From assembly GCA_934726455.1 (NCBI GenBank), contig CAKVDS010000029.1:1-28898 (forward strand): DNA of 28,898 nucleotides, written 5' to 3'. This stretch comes from an uncultured Bacteroidales bacterium (GTDB lineage Bacteria > Bacteroidota > Bacteroidia > Bacteroidales > UBA932). Below, piece after piece: positions 8,987 to 17,953 of this stretch. The position numbers were made by a program, and so were the translations under genes. A model generated the notes under the pieces. The model saw nothing but the letters and a program-made list of their open reading frames with translations, was not told the origin of the DNA and ran no database searches. The stretch's first letter is position 1, and the number at the start of each line of letters is the position of its first letter.

Positions 8987-9060
8987 ATTGTGACTGAAAG
9001 ACGGAGGTGCTGCGCGATACTTTTGTGTTGAGCGCAGCACCTCCGTCTTTCAGTTACAAT
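8987..9060. terminator. Long perfect hairpin between convergent genes
   Basis: Arms 8987-9015 and 9032-9060 are reverse complements over 29 bases with a single mismatch that would be a G.U pair in the plus-strand RNA; the loop is 16 bases (9016-9031). It begins 13 bases after the stop of the SLH-like gene and lies 25 bases beyond the stop of the GH2 gene on the other strand. Position and symmetry fit a shared bidirectional terminator. Read on the minus strand it is followed by a T-rich stretch (8975-8986), but on the plus strand no T-run follows. The arms are longer than is usual for an intrinsic terminator, so a repeated palindromic element used as a terminator is also possible. Confidence 0.75.
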
Positions 9061-9085
9061 GAATGCTGTTTGCTGGAGATCCGTA

Positions 9086-12000
9086 TTATTGCTGTCTTTT
9101 CGAATCAGCGTATCTGAGGAAGTCAAGTACTGTCCGGTTGAAGATCTCCGGCCGCTCCATATTGGACATGTGACCGCAGTCAGGAAGCTCAACCTGCCTG
9201 CTGTCAGGCAGATAGTCAAGCATCTTCATGTGCCCCTTATGCTCTGTCTCACCGGAGAGGTACATGGTCGGCACGGATGGCCGTCTGCTCTTGAGACGGT
9301 CGAAAGCTTCATGTCCGTAATACAGTCTGGATTCGATATGAGAGAGCTGGAATCCGTCCCAGTCCATCACCATCTCCGTGACTGCCGGCCGTATACGTCC
9401 TGCCTGTGAGCCGCCTCCATATACGAGCTTGTCGATCCATTCATATTTCCAGCGGTCAACTCCGAGAGCTTGCACTTCGGCGATCGACTCCCGCTTACGG
9501 GCGATTTCCTCCGTTGTCATCGGGTCTGACGGGCTTTTGTAGTCCGTCTTCATCGCACCGCTGCACATAACGCAGCTAAGCATACGCTCCGGATACATCC
9601 CGACCATGTCGCCCGTGACGAATCCTCCCATGGAAAGGCCGACTATATGGGCCTTGCTTATGTGGAGAGAGTCCATGAGCGCGATGACATCATCGACATG
9701 GGTAAACTGCTCTCCCTCTTTCTGGGCTGAAGACTTGCCGTATCCCCGGAAATCCGGAGTGATGACACGGTAGCTCTTTGCAAAGTCCTTGAGCTGATCC
9801 GTCCACATCCGGCGGTCCAGCGTATGCCCGTGAAGCAGTATCAGCGGCTCGCCCTCACCATACGACTCATAATAGATACGCCCTCCCCCGGAGACCGGGA
9901 CATAGCCGCTCTCGCGGGCCGGGCCGACAGCGATCTCCTTGACAAACGGCTTCAGGAACCCTTCGACATAGACGATCACGCGGGCAAGTCCGCATTCAGA
10001 AGTGGACTGGACTCTGATGAGCCCCTCACCGAAGTATGTGTCCATCTCCGTGGTCCTCCAGGACTCCTCCCTCCGCAGGTCGCCGGTCTCGACTCCGAGA
10101 AGACGCAGCGGCCCTTCGACCTCGACGCGGAAACGCCTCGGCTCCATCTGCTGGAGTCTTCCCAGGCTGTCAACGAGGCTCAAACGTATGTGAGACACCG
10201 TCGAAGCCATCCCGCGAGGGCTGTAATCGCCCTTCAAAGGATCCAGGAGGTCATAATCTGCATCGAGCCTCACATCAGCCACAGGTCCGTGGTTGACGAG
10301 GGAATCCCGCAGGACTTCCTTGCCGCCCTTATAGCCTATCGCGAGGATTTTGCCTCTCTTGGCAGGAAGCTGGACTTTGATGCAATGGTCAGGATAGTCT
10401 GCTGTGACGCGGGTCTTGAGCGGCATCTGCGGATTGCTCCACATCGGGAAGAAGAAGCGGACAGAATCACAGGTAGTGTAGCAGCGAACTTCAACGCAGC
10501 GCTCGTCAATATACGGAAGATCCCAAGTGTCGGCCATTGGCGGGTACTGCCAGTGGTCCTTGCCGGCCGGCTGGTCAAAGCAGTTGTCCCGGACAACAAG
10601 TTTGAGATAGTCTCTCTCCGGAGTCCATGCCGGGTGATAGAACGCGGCTTGCGGCTTCTCTTTCATAGTGATGTCGAAAGGAGAAGAACACCATCCCTTG
10701 GCCGGCCAAGGGGCCGCCTCCCCCAGATAATCCACCCCGGCCCACACGAAAGAACCGGCTATGAACGGGTTGTCCTCCACAAAATTCCACGGATTCAGCT
10801 CCACGAAATCCCGGACGTTGTCCACTCTCAGCCCCGAGTAATACGGGAAAGCTTCGGTGACAAGCATCTTCCTCCCGGGATGGCGCTTGTGATCCTCTAT
10901 CATCCTCGGTTCCATGTAGTTGTACCCGACAATATCGGTCACGTCCCCGAACTTGTCCGCGAACTTGCTCTGGCAGGCGACAAGCGTAGGACGGGTCGGG
11001 TCGAGCGACTTCACTATATCATTGAGGAAACGTGCGCGCTCCACTCCCTCATCGCTGGTAAGCAGGGCTTCCGTAACTTCATTTCCGATGCTCCAGACGA
11101 TTATTGACGGGTGGTTGCGGTCACGGAGAACCATGTCCGTGATGTCCTGCCGGGCGCGCTCATCAAAAGAAGCCTCATAATATCCTGACTTCCACTTGTC
11201 GAACGCCTCGTCGATCACCAGAAATCCAAGCTCGTCACAGAGGTCAAGAAACTCCGGCGACGGCGGATTATGCGAGCAGCGTACCGCGTTGCAGCCTATC
11301 TCCTTGAGTGTTCTCAGGCGGCGGGCCCAGACCTCGTCCGGCACGGCGACACCCAGACTGCCGGCATCCTGGTGCAGGCAGACACCTTTGAGCTTGATGT
11401 TTGAACCGTTGAGCCAGAACCCTGTCGCGGCGTCAAAGCGGGCATCGCGGAAGCCGAACTTCGTGGTCACTTCATCAGACAGTCTCCCTGAGGCATCGTA
11501 GACGACAGTCTTAAGCGAATACAGGGCAGGAGAGTCAGGACTCCACATCCGTGGATTCTCCACTTTCAGCGAGTTGTTTCCCGTGTTGGCAACCAGCTCC
11601 CCGTCAGGGCCATAGACTGTGTGCTCGATACGGTAGCGCCTGCCGCCGTCCACTTGAGTTGTGACCTCCACGTTCCCGTCAGCGGACGGGTTTACCCACA
11701 GACCGTTGTGACGGACATGCAGTTTGCCCGAGGTTCTGAGCCAGACGTGGCGATAGATGCCGGCACCCGTATACCAGCGGGACTGCTGTTCCATGTCGAC
11801 AAAGACTGCCAGCCGGTTCTGTCCATTTCTCTTAAGATGCTTGGAGATGTCGAAAGAGAAATCAGTGTAGCCGTAGACATGTCGTCCGAGTTCCTTCCCG
11901 TTCAACCATACGGTGGCATTGTGGTACACCCCGTCGAAAACGATACTGATCCGCTCGGCTTCCGATATGGAAGACGGGAGCGTGAACTCCTTGACATACA

Positions 12001-12274
12001 GTCCCAGTCCGCCGGGCAGATACCCGGCAGATCCGCCGGCCTTCGCTTCGAAAGGAAGTTCGACACTCCAGTCATGCGGGATCTGCACCGGACGGAAATC
12101 AGCCCCGTCTGATGATTTCACCAAAGACTGGACTTCATCCCTGTCTGAGCAGAGACGGAACTTCCATCCCTGATCGAATGTGTACTGCCCCGCAGGACTC
12201 TGCGGTGCAGAAGCATAAGCGGCTGTCCCCGCAATAAGCAGGGACAGCGCGCACAGAATGCCATTGAGTCTCAT
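9086..12274 (-). CDS. GH2 glycosidase fused to a C-terminal alpha/beta hydrolase
   Basis: A secreted 1,062-residue protein (signal peptide residues 1-22). Residues about 30-310 are the GH2 sugar-binding and Ig-like domains (FRPVQIPHDWSVE, GLYVKEF, NGKELGRHVYGY). Residues about 311-600 form the TIM barrel, with the acid/base in WSIGNE (E399) and the nucleophile in VTEAF (E474). They are followed by further beta-domains of the kind seen in DUF4982-containing GH2 enzymes. From about residue 790 a complete alpha/beta-hydrolase domain follows: oxyanion-loop HG (815-816), nucleophile elbow GLSMGG (S881) and catalytic His in CGHMS (H1035). The acid position after the sixth strand reads SGETE, so Glu may replace the usual Asp. 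GH2 substrates (galactosides, glucuronides, others) cannot be told apart here; the second domain may be an esterase. Last gene of the minus-strand unit, 13 bases after the GH78 gene. Confidence 0.9.
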   Translation of the reverse strand: MRLNGILCALSLLIAGTAAYASAPQSPAGQYTFDQGWKFRLCSDRDEVQSLVKSSDGADFRPVQIPHDWSVELPFEAKAGGSAGYLPGGLGLYVKEFTLPSSISEAERISIVFDGVYHNATVWLNGKELGRHVYGYTDFSFDISKHLKRNGQNRLAVFVDMEQQSRWYTGAGIYRHVWLRTSGKLHVRHNGLWVNPSADGNVEVTTQVDGGRRYRIEHTVYGPDGELVANTGNNSLKVENPRMWSPDSPALYSLKTVVYDASGRLSDEVTTKFGFRDARFDAATGFWLNGSNIKLKGVCLHQDAGSLGVAVPDEVWARRLRTLKEIGCNAVRCSHNPPSPEFLDLCDELGFLVIDEAFDKWKSGYYEASFDERARQDITDMVLRDRNHPSIIVWSIGNEVTEALLTSDEGVERARFLNDIVKSLDPTRPTLVACQSKFADKFGDVTDIVGYNYMEPRMIEDHKRHPGRKMLVTEAFPYYSGLRVDNVRDFVELNPWNFVEDNPFIAGSFVWAGVDYLGEAAPWPAKGWCSSPFDITMKEKPQAAFYHPAWTPERDYLKLVVRDNCFDQPAGKDHWQYPPMADTWDLPYIDERCVEVRCYTTCDSVRFFFPMWSNPQMPLKTRVTADYPDHCIKVQLPAKRGKILAIGYKGGKEVLRDSLVNHGPVADVRLDADYDLLDPLKGDYSPRGMASTVSHIRLSLVDSLGRLQQMEPRRFRVEVEGPLRLLGVETGDLRREESWRTTEMDTYFGEGLIRVQSTSECGLARVIVYVEGFLKPFVKEIAVGPARESGYVPVSGGGRIYYESYGEGEPLILLHGHTLDRRMWTDQLKDFAKSYRVITPDFRGYGKSSAQKEGEQFTHVDDVIALMDSLHISKAHIVGLSMGGFVTGDMVGMYPERMLSCVMCSGAMKTDYKSPSDPMTTEEIARKRESIAEVQALGVDRWKYEWIDKLVYGGGSQAGRIRPAVTEMVMDWDGFQLSHIESRLYYGHEAFDRLKSRRPSVPTMYLSGETEHKGHMKMLDYLPDSRQVELPDCGHMSNMERPEIFNRTVLDFLRYADSKRQQ

Positions 12275-12287
12275 ATATGCTGATGTG

Positions 12288-14885
12288 CTAAAGTGTAAGT
12301 CTTATTGAATGGTCGCCCTCCCCGTATTCTGCCGGGGCGCTGCCGTCAGGCAGAGATACGGTCGCGCTGCATCCCTGCGGAATAGAGAATTCCCATACCC
12401 ATACATCTCCTTCATATTTCCACTCGCTGCGGATCAGGCCGGAGGCGGATCTGTACTCAGCCTTGAGATGCCCGAGTCTGCGGTCCGGGACAGGTTTCAT
12501 CATTATGTGCTTGAATCCCGGTTTTGCCGTGTCCGCCTCGATCCCGGCAGCCGTGTTCCACAGCCACTCGCACACGCATCCGTAGGCGTAGTGGTTGAAA
12601 CTGTTCATGTCTTTCGGGCCCATTCCGTCGCTGAGGGTGTAACTGTTCCAACGTTCCCAGATGGTAGTTGCGCCATTGTCTACGGAATATAGCCAGCTCG
12701 GGTTCTTCCTCTGGAAGAGAAGCTCATAGGCGATGTCGGCCATGCCGTTGTCCGTCAGTGTGGACATCAGGATGGACGTGCCGAGGAAGCCTGTCTGCAG
12801 GCAGTTGCCGTGTTCTTCAAAGTTCTTGCGGAGCCTTGCGATCATGTTCTCTCTGGCCTCGCCTTCCACAAGAGAGTTCTTGAGGGCGAACAGGGCCGGG
12901 GTCTGCATGGTGTTGAAAATCGCTGTCTTGAAATTGCCCTTGCCGTCAAGGAAACGCTCTTTGAGGTAAGACTTGGCATTGGCGGCCATGATCTCGTAGT
13001 CTCCGGAAGGGCGGCCGGTGGCCTTTGCCATGTCAGCCATCATCCCGGCATCCATCGCCCAGTAGCAGGCTCCCAGATAGTTCCAATATTCTATGGCTTC
13101 CTTGCGGAGGATTTTCTTGCTGTTGTCGCCGTTCTCGTAGATGCCGGACCCGCGGCTTTCGAGAGGCTCGTAGCTGAGCCAGTCTCCCCATTGGTAATTG
13201 CCGTTTTCGCCGCTGAGAGCGATATGGTCGTATCGGGTCTCATTGACATGGCCCATATATTTGACCATTGCATCCCAGTTTTCATCGATGATCCGACTGT
13301 CTGCGAACTGCCGCCAGATGACCCACGGTACGATCACTCCCGCATCGGCCCAGCCAAGTCTCATCATCTCATGGCTGCTTGCGCCATATTGGGCAAGCGG
13401 CGCCACTCCAGGATATGCCCCGGTCGGAGACTGCGTGTCACGCAGGTCACGCGTCCACTTGTGGAAGAATTTGTCCGTGTTTGCGAAGAATGTCCCTGTT
13501 TCTGCAAACACTTGTGTGTCAGCCGTCCACCCGAGCCTCTCGTTGCGCTGAGGGCAGTCGGTAGGCACTGAGAGGTAGTTGGATCTCTCTCCCCAGAGAG
13601 TGTTGGAAATGAGTTTGTTGACAAGTTCGTTGCCGGTAGTGATCTGCCCGGTCTCCATCTCCTGTGTGATGGAACTTACAGGAAGAGTCACGACTGAGCG
13701 GATTTTGACTTCAGCTGTGGCGCTGACGGATGCATAGCGGTAGCCGAAGAAAGTGCAGGAAGGATGGTAGGTGCTGTACCCTTTCTGAGGGCCGAATGTG
13801 TAGACAAGTCTCATTCCGCTGTCCGGAGTGCGCAGGTTGGTCCGGTGAACGCTTCCCTCCGGGCCGTCCATACCACGGGAAAGGGCACCGTTGCCGTCGT
13901 TGAGCAGTTCTGCCGGCAGGAAAGTGAGCACTGTCCCCTCGGCTGCGGAAAACTCAAATTCCGGCACACCGGCGCAGTTCTGCCCGAAGTCTATCACGAG
14001 GTTCTCGCCCGGCTTGACAGTCATCTCCTCCCCCGTCTTGTAGGTCTTGGAAATCACCACCTTGCCGTATTCCTTGTCTTTGGTTCCGGAGACTTCACTC
14101 CAGATATAAGCCTGCTGCGGCTTGAGGGTGAGGTCGCGGCGCAGGTAGACTTCGGCCCCGTCTGACGGGATGATCTCTCCGGTGAATTCGGTGTTGACCT
14201 CGGGTGTGGAGAGTTTCTCCGGGGTAAGGTTGCCCTGCGGCATGCGCGCGTCGTATTCTTCGCCGTCGAATATGTCGGCGTGGGTGACAGGACCGGCTAT
14301 GCCCGCTTTCCAGTCTGTGCAGTTTGTTCCGAAAATTTCCGTGCTGCCGTCGGAATATGTGAGTTTCAGCACTCCACGGAACGCTGTCTTGCGTCCCACC
14401 ATGCCTTCATGATATTTAGGAGTGACTATCTTGTCGGCCCACCAGCCCGGAGTCAGCTGCGCCGAGAGCTGGTTCGACTGCCCGCCGCCCTTTCGGAAAG
14501 CGCCGGTGATATCGTAGGTGAAAGACAGTTTTGTCTTCTGGTAGTGCGTGAATCCTGGCTTCAGAATCTCTTCTCCAACCTCGCTGCCGTTGAGAAAGAT
14601 TCTGTATACCCCAAGTCCGCTTGTCATCCAGAGGGCCTGCGTCACCTTTTTCGGATTGGTCACTTCGCTTACGAACCAGCTGGCCCCGTCCGCGGCCCTT
14701 TCCGTGGCCCCGTTGGTGACGATCCTGTCCACCACCGGAGCATCGGCGGCCGATATCCATTGTGAACTGTCCCAAAGAGAGCTGTCAAGCGCGCCGGTGC
14801 GGGTGCCGACATTTCCGCTTTGCTCATGAGTGCAGGCCGCGAGCGCCGTGATGGCGAGTGCGGCCAAAATCAAGTGTTTCTTCAT
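12288..14885 (-). CDS. GH78 alpha-L-rhamnosidase, lipoprotein
   Basis: Removes terminal alpha-L-rhamnose from glycosides such as plant flavonoid, saponin or pectin side chains. The 865-residue protein has a lipoprotein signal with lipobox LAAC (Cys at residue 18), so it should be membrane-anchored. The N-terminal half shows the bacterial rhamnosidase beta-domains (GVYRIFLNGSEVGEEILKPG, LTPGWWADK). The (alpha/alpha)6 catalytic domain carries the GH78 hallmark DCPQRNERLGWTAD, with acidic residues D443, E449 and D456, and the downstream TTIWERWNSY and SFNHYAYGCVCEWLW segments. Length is in the family range. The gene lies between the beta-barrel protein gene (38-base gap) and the GH2 fusion gene (13-base gap), all on the minus strand, so the three are probably co-transcribed and act on the same glycoside. 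Confidence 0.93.
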   Translation of the reverse strand: MKKHLILAALAITALAACTHEQSGNVGTRTGALDSSLWDSSQWISAADAPVVDRIVTNGATERAADGASWFVSEVTNPKKVTQALWMTSGLGVYRIFLNGSEVGEEILKPGFTHYQKTKLSFTYDITGAFRKGGGQSNQLSAQLTPGWWADKIVTPKYHEGMVGRKTAFRGVLKLTYSDGSTEIFGTNCTDWKAGIAGPVTHADIFDGEEYDARMPQGNLTPEKLSTPEVNTEFTGEIIPSDGAEVYLRRDLTLKPQQAYIWSEVSGTKDKEYGKVVISKTYKTGEEMTVKPGENLVIDFGQNCAGVPEFEFSAAEGTVLTFLPAELLNDGNGALSRGMDGPEGSVHRTNLRTPDSGMRLVYTFGPQKGYSTYHPSCTFFGYRYASVSATAEVKIRSVVTLPVSSITQEMETGQITTGNELVNKLISNTLWGERSNYLSVPTDCPQRNERLGWTADTQVFAETGTFFANTDKFFHKWTRDLRDTQSPTGAYPGVAPLAQYGASSHEMMRLGWADAGVIVPWVIWRQFADSRIIDENWDAMVKYMGHVNETRYDHIALSGENGNYQWGDWLSYEPLESRGSGIYENGDNSKKILRKEAIEYWNYLGACYWAMDAGMMADMAKATGRPSGDYEIMAANAKSYLKERFLDGKGNFKTAIFNTMQTPALFALKNSLVEGEARENMIARLRKNFEEHGNCLQTGFLGTSILMSTLTDNGMADIAYELLFQRKNPSWLYSVDNGATTIWERWNSYTLSDGMGPKDMNSFNHYAYGCVCEWLWNTAAGIEADTAKPGFKHIMMKPVPDRRLGHLKAEYRSASGLIRSEWKYEGDVWVWEFSIPQGCSATVSLPDGSAPAEYGEGDHSIRLTL

Positions 14886-14887
14886 TA

Positions 14888-14906
14888 TGTGAGTGTTTTA
14901 CTCACA
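14888..14906 (-). promoter_or_regulatory. Small hairpin abutting the GH78 start codon
   Basis: TGTGAGT and ACTCACA form a perfect 7-bp stem with a 5-base loop in the 38-base gap between the beta-barrel gene and the GH78 gene. In the message its last base is 2 bases before the GH78 ATG, so the stem covers the place where a ribosome binding site would lie. It could tune translation of the second gene or mark an mRNA processing point. No T-run follows, so it is not a convincing terminator. Confidence 0.4.
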
Positions 14907-14923
14907 AAAATAATGAATATTGT

Positions 14924-17806
14924 CTAGAAAGCCATATTCCAGGCGGCTTCCTGGGCACGGCGGCTGTGGGCTGCGTTCATCTTGCCGAAATTCCACTTTA
15001 CTCCGAACATGGCGTATCTGCCGGTGATCAGACGGTAGCTGTCTTCCACATAGTTGGAGTTGACGGTATGGGAGAGGTTGCGCGCGCTGTCGAGGATGTC
15101 GTGAACTGTAAGGTCCAGGGTGAATGCGCCTATGTTCTTGGATATTCCTATGTTCCATTCCCACTCCGGCTCCCCGTAGCCATCGGCGTAGCCGTTGTAG
15201 AAAGTGTAGCTGATGTCGCTGCTGAACTCGAACTCGTGCCTGGTCGTGTAAGTGCCCCTGGCATTGATGTCGTTGTCCAATGTTTTCAAGCTTACATCCG
15301 GATAAAGTGAGTAATGTGAAATCCGTCCGGAACTGCCGGCTCCGAGGCTGAACGAAAACCTCTCACGGTTGTACTTGACGGAGATGCGTGCATCCGTCCC
15401 GAAAGTGCTGGTCCTGTTCTCCTTGAACCCGCTCAGTCCGCCATAGAAGCGGTCTCCGTCCGGGCTGCCCCAGAAATCCTCGATGAACGAAGAATAGTCG
15501 AAGCTGTCCCTGTCAAGTCCCGCGAGCGCCCCGCTTGCCTGATATCCGGTCGAAGAGTAATAAGTCCCGGACAGACCAAGGGTGAGCGACCAGATCTTGT
15601 CTTTGTCGAGCGGCGTCGTGTAGCTGCCGTTGAACTGCGTGACAAGGCTCGGACGGCGTGAGTTGACAGGGACGGAGTACAGTATGCCCGAGGCGTCACG
15701 CCACTGGGCTGAAGTAACCGGGGACGAGCCCAGGTTGCCGAACCAGTAGAGCATCATGGTGGAGAAGCGCTCCCTGTTGTTGATGCTCCAGCTCCCGCTG
15801 ACGGAAGTGGTGAACGAAGGGCGCAGATACACATTGCCGGTGCGCAGGCTCGACGGGTTGGAGATGTCCAGGGAGGGGCGCATATTGGAGGATGACGGCC
15901 TCTGGTTGTAGCCGTAGATGGAAAAGTACAGGCGGCTGATTCCCCGGCTGAACTGGAAATTCATCGTCGGAGCCACGAACCAGTTCCACTCCCCTTCTCC
16001 GGTCACGGCATCGGTCCCGTAGCTTCGGGAACGGGTCTCGTTGAGCATTCCGCTGGCCTTGGCGCCCAGCGAGAGGAAGCTGCTCTTGCTGAACGTGTAC
16101 TGAGCCGTCAGGTCGTAGTTCTGGGCTATGTATTTTGAATTGGAACTGGACGAGTAGTAGTCGTTGCGGCCTGATTCGTCAGATGCATCGTGGTTTGAGC
16201 TGCGTCTGGACAGGTTCAGCTGGGCGGAGGCGGTGATTTTCCACTTGTCGCCGAGCGGCTCGACATATCTAAGAGAGCCGCCTGCGGAGTAGTTTTTCTC
16301 GTCGTTGACGTACCCGAGATTGCGGCTTTCCTCCATGAAGGCATAGCGCAGGGTGGAATTCTCAAAGCTCTCCCCTCCCTCGTCAGAATATTCGCCCGTA
16401 AGATAAAGGCGGAGCGAGCGGCCTTTGGTCCCGAAAAGGTTGCGGAATGTCACATCGGAGTTGAGCGCGGCGCTGCGGCTGGTTGAGAAATCACGGGTGT
16501 TTCCCTCTGCACTGTTGAGCCGCTGCTCTCCGCGGGAAGTCAGGGAAGATGTCTGTCCGAATGTGTCGGTCTTGCCGTATTTTATCTGCGGACTGACGTG
16601 GAACCAGACATCCCCTTTTTCCTTTTTCATCTCGGCGTTGGCTGTAAATGACTGTGTATACTGCCTGCCGTTGTCATCCTGCCGGCTCACGATGTCACCG
16701 TCCTGCTGGAATGTGGTGCGCTCACGCCTGCTGCCTGATTCGGTGTCGGCATATTTATAGTTCGCCGCCACCGTGGTCTCGACATCCTTGATGCGGGAGG
16801 TGTTGGCATTGATGCCAAGCTGTGCTGAAGTTGACAGACCCTGGTTTGGAGAGGAAGTGGTCCCGTCGGAACTGACGAACACGATGGTGGCGTTGGAGTC
16901 GTTGATGTTCTGGGCATTGCCGATCACGGTGATCTGGTCCCTTTCGGTGTAGGCTGAGGCGAGGGCGTTGCCGCTGAAGAGCATGCCCCGGTTGTCTTTC
17001 AGGGGTTCGTCCTGCCCTTCTGCGTACGTCGTGCCGCCCTTCAGTCCGACGTTGCCGAACCACCCCTGCTCGTACTCTTTCTTGAGGGCCACGTCCAGTA
17101 CCTTTTCCCGGGAGCCGTCCTCCACTCCTGTGGCGCGCGACGCCTCGGAAGCACGGTCAATCACACGGATCTTGTCTACCACGGCTGCCGGAAGGTTGTT
17201 GAGTGCTGTGGACTGGTCGTTGAAGAAGAATGTCCGCCCGCCTACTGTCAGTTTGTCTATCTCTTCGCCGTTGAACTTCACTTTGCCGTCCTCTGTAATC
17301 TCCATGCCCGGCATGCGGCGGATGAGATCCTTGAGCATCGCGTTGGTGCCGACCTGATAGGAGGCTGCGTTGAACTCTACCGTGTCTTTCTTGACCACTA
17401 TGGGGTTGCCTACATCTGAGACCACCGCCGCCTTGAGGAAGTCCTCGTCCTGCCGGAGCAGCACTTTCCCGAGATCCGTCTGCCTGTCCCTGAAATACAA
17501 CTGTTTGACATAGGGCCTGTAGCCCATCATCTCGATGTGGAAAGTGTAGCTGCCGAACGGCACTTCTTCCAGCTTCGCGGCGCCCTTCTCGTCCGAGAGA
17601 GTGAAGTTGGTGATGGTCGTGTCCTTGGCGGGGATGACGTAGACGGAGGCAAAGGCCACCGGCTCATTGGTCAGAGAATCGAGGACAGAGACCTTGATCT
17701 CGGTCATCCGGGCGGAAAGCAGATTGTCGTTGATGATGACGACCTGGGCGTGCGCACAGATGGCGGAAATGAAAGTCAGCGCAAGTGCAGAAAACATTTT
17801 TTTCAT
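14924..17806 (-). CDS. Outer-membrane beta-barrel protein with CarboxypepD_reg domain (TonB-receptor-like)
   Basis: From the ATG at 17806 the product has 960 residues and starts with a signal peptide (MKKMFSALALTFISAICAHA). An upstream in-frame start at 17896 would put 30 non-signal residues in front of it, across the promoter, and is rejected. After the signal come a carboxypeptidase-regulatory-like beta-sandwich (about residues 35-120: VSVLDSLTNEPVAFASVYV...GSYTFHIEMMGY), a plug-like domain (about 125-240: VVVKKDTVEF-like start, LIRRMPGMEITEDGKVKFNGEEI, LTVGGRTFF) and a long series of alternating beta-strands ending in an aromatic residue. This is the layout of the Bacteroidota outer-membrane beta-barrel family related to TonB-dependent receptors. 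No SusD partner is encoded nearby. It probably imports or exports the substrate of the two downstream glycosidases, which is an inference from gene order. Confidence 0.87.
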   Translation of the reverse strand: MKKMFSALALTFISAICAHAQVVIINDNLLSARMTEIKVSVLDSLTNEPVAFASVYVIPAKDTTITNFTLSDEKGAAKLEEVPFGSYTFHIEMMGYRPYVKQLYFRDRQTDLGKVLLRQDEDFLKAAVVSDVGNPIVVKKDTVEFNAASYQVGTNAMLKDLIRRMPGMEITEDGKVKFNGEEIDKLTVGGRTFFFNDQSTALNNLPAAVVDKIRVIDRASEASRATGVEDGSREKVLDVALKKEYEQGWFGNVGLKGGTTYAEGQDEPLKDNRGMLFSGNALASAYTERDQITVIGNAQNINDSNATIVFVSSDGTTSSPNQGLSTSAQLGINANTSRIKDVETTVAANYKYADTESGSRRERTTFQQDGDIVSRQDDNGRQYTQSFTANAEMKKEKGDVWFHVSPQIKYGKTDTFGQTSSLTSRGEQRLNSAEGNTRDFSTSRSAALNSDVTFRNLFGTKGRSLRLYLTGEYSDEGGESFENSTLRYAFMEESRNLGYVNDEKNYSAGGSLRYVEPLGDKWKITASAQLNLSRRSSNHDASDESGRNDYYSSSSNSKYIAQNYDLTAQYTFSKSSFLSLGAKASGMLNETRSRSYGTDAVTGEGEWNWFVAPTMNFQFSRGISRLYFSIYGYNQRPSSSNMRPSLDISNPSSLRTGNVYLRPSFTTSVSGSWSINNRERFSTMMLYWFGNLGSSPVTSAQWRDASGILYSVPVNSRRPSLVTQFNGSYTTPLDKDKIWSLTLGLSGTYYSSTGYQASGALAGLDRDSFDYSSFIEDFWGSPDGDRFYGGLSGFKENRTSTFGTDARISVKYNRERFSFSLGAGSSGRISHYSLYPDVSLKTLDNDINARGTYTTRHEFEFSSDISYTFYNGYADGYGEPEWEWNIGISKNIGAFTLDLTVHDILDSARNLSHTVNSNYVEDSYRLITGRYAMFGVKWNFGKMNAAHSRRAQEAAWNMAF

Positions 17807-17828
17807 TGGACAGCATTTTTTTGACTTT

Positions 17829-17860
17829 GCAAGATACGGATTATATGCGGAATGCGCAAA
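17829..17860 (-). promoter_or_regulatory. Candidate promoter of the beta-barrel/GH78/GH2 operon
   Basis: On the minus strand TTTG (17860-17857), a 20-base spacer and TATCTTGC (17836-17829) resemble the Bacteroidota consensus. The -7 box matches only four of six defined positions. It lies 22 bases before the start at 17806 and is divergent from the promoter at 17927. Confidence 0.4.
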
Positions 17861-17926
17861 TGACTCCGCCGCCTGGAATTTCAGGATCTTTGTCAAGCGT
17901 TTTTTTACACGACAAGAAAAATCCTT

Positions 17927-17934
17927 ATATTTGG
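17927..17934 (+). promoter_or_regulatory. -7 box of the membrane-protein gene
   Basis: TATATTTG matches TAnnTTTG exactly and lies 19 bases before the ATG at 17954. The expected -33 region (around 17903) holds a T-run rather than TTTG. The 147-base region 17807-17953 therefore holds two divergent promoters and nothing else that could be recognised. Confidence 0.6.
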
Positions 17935-17953
17935 CAAACTATCGACACATATT

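Noticed and set aside
9824..11107. Long open frame (427 codons) on the plus strand inside the GH2 gene.
   Set aside because: It lies antisense to conserved GH2 and hydrolase motifs and its translation shows no domain; it is a by-product of GC-rich codon use.
9086..17806. Classical SusC/SusD polysaccharide utilisation locus.
   Set aside because: There is no SusD-like lipoprotein, and the barrel protein is of the OMP_b-brl type rather than a clear SusC.
17807..17896. An N-terminal extension of the beta-barrel protein starting at 17896.
   Set aside because: The signal peptide begins at the internal ATG at 17806, and the extension would cover the candidate promoter.
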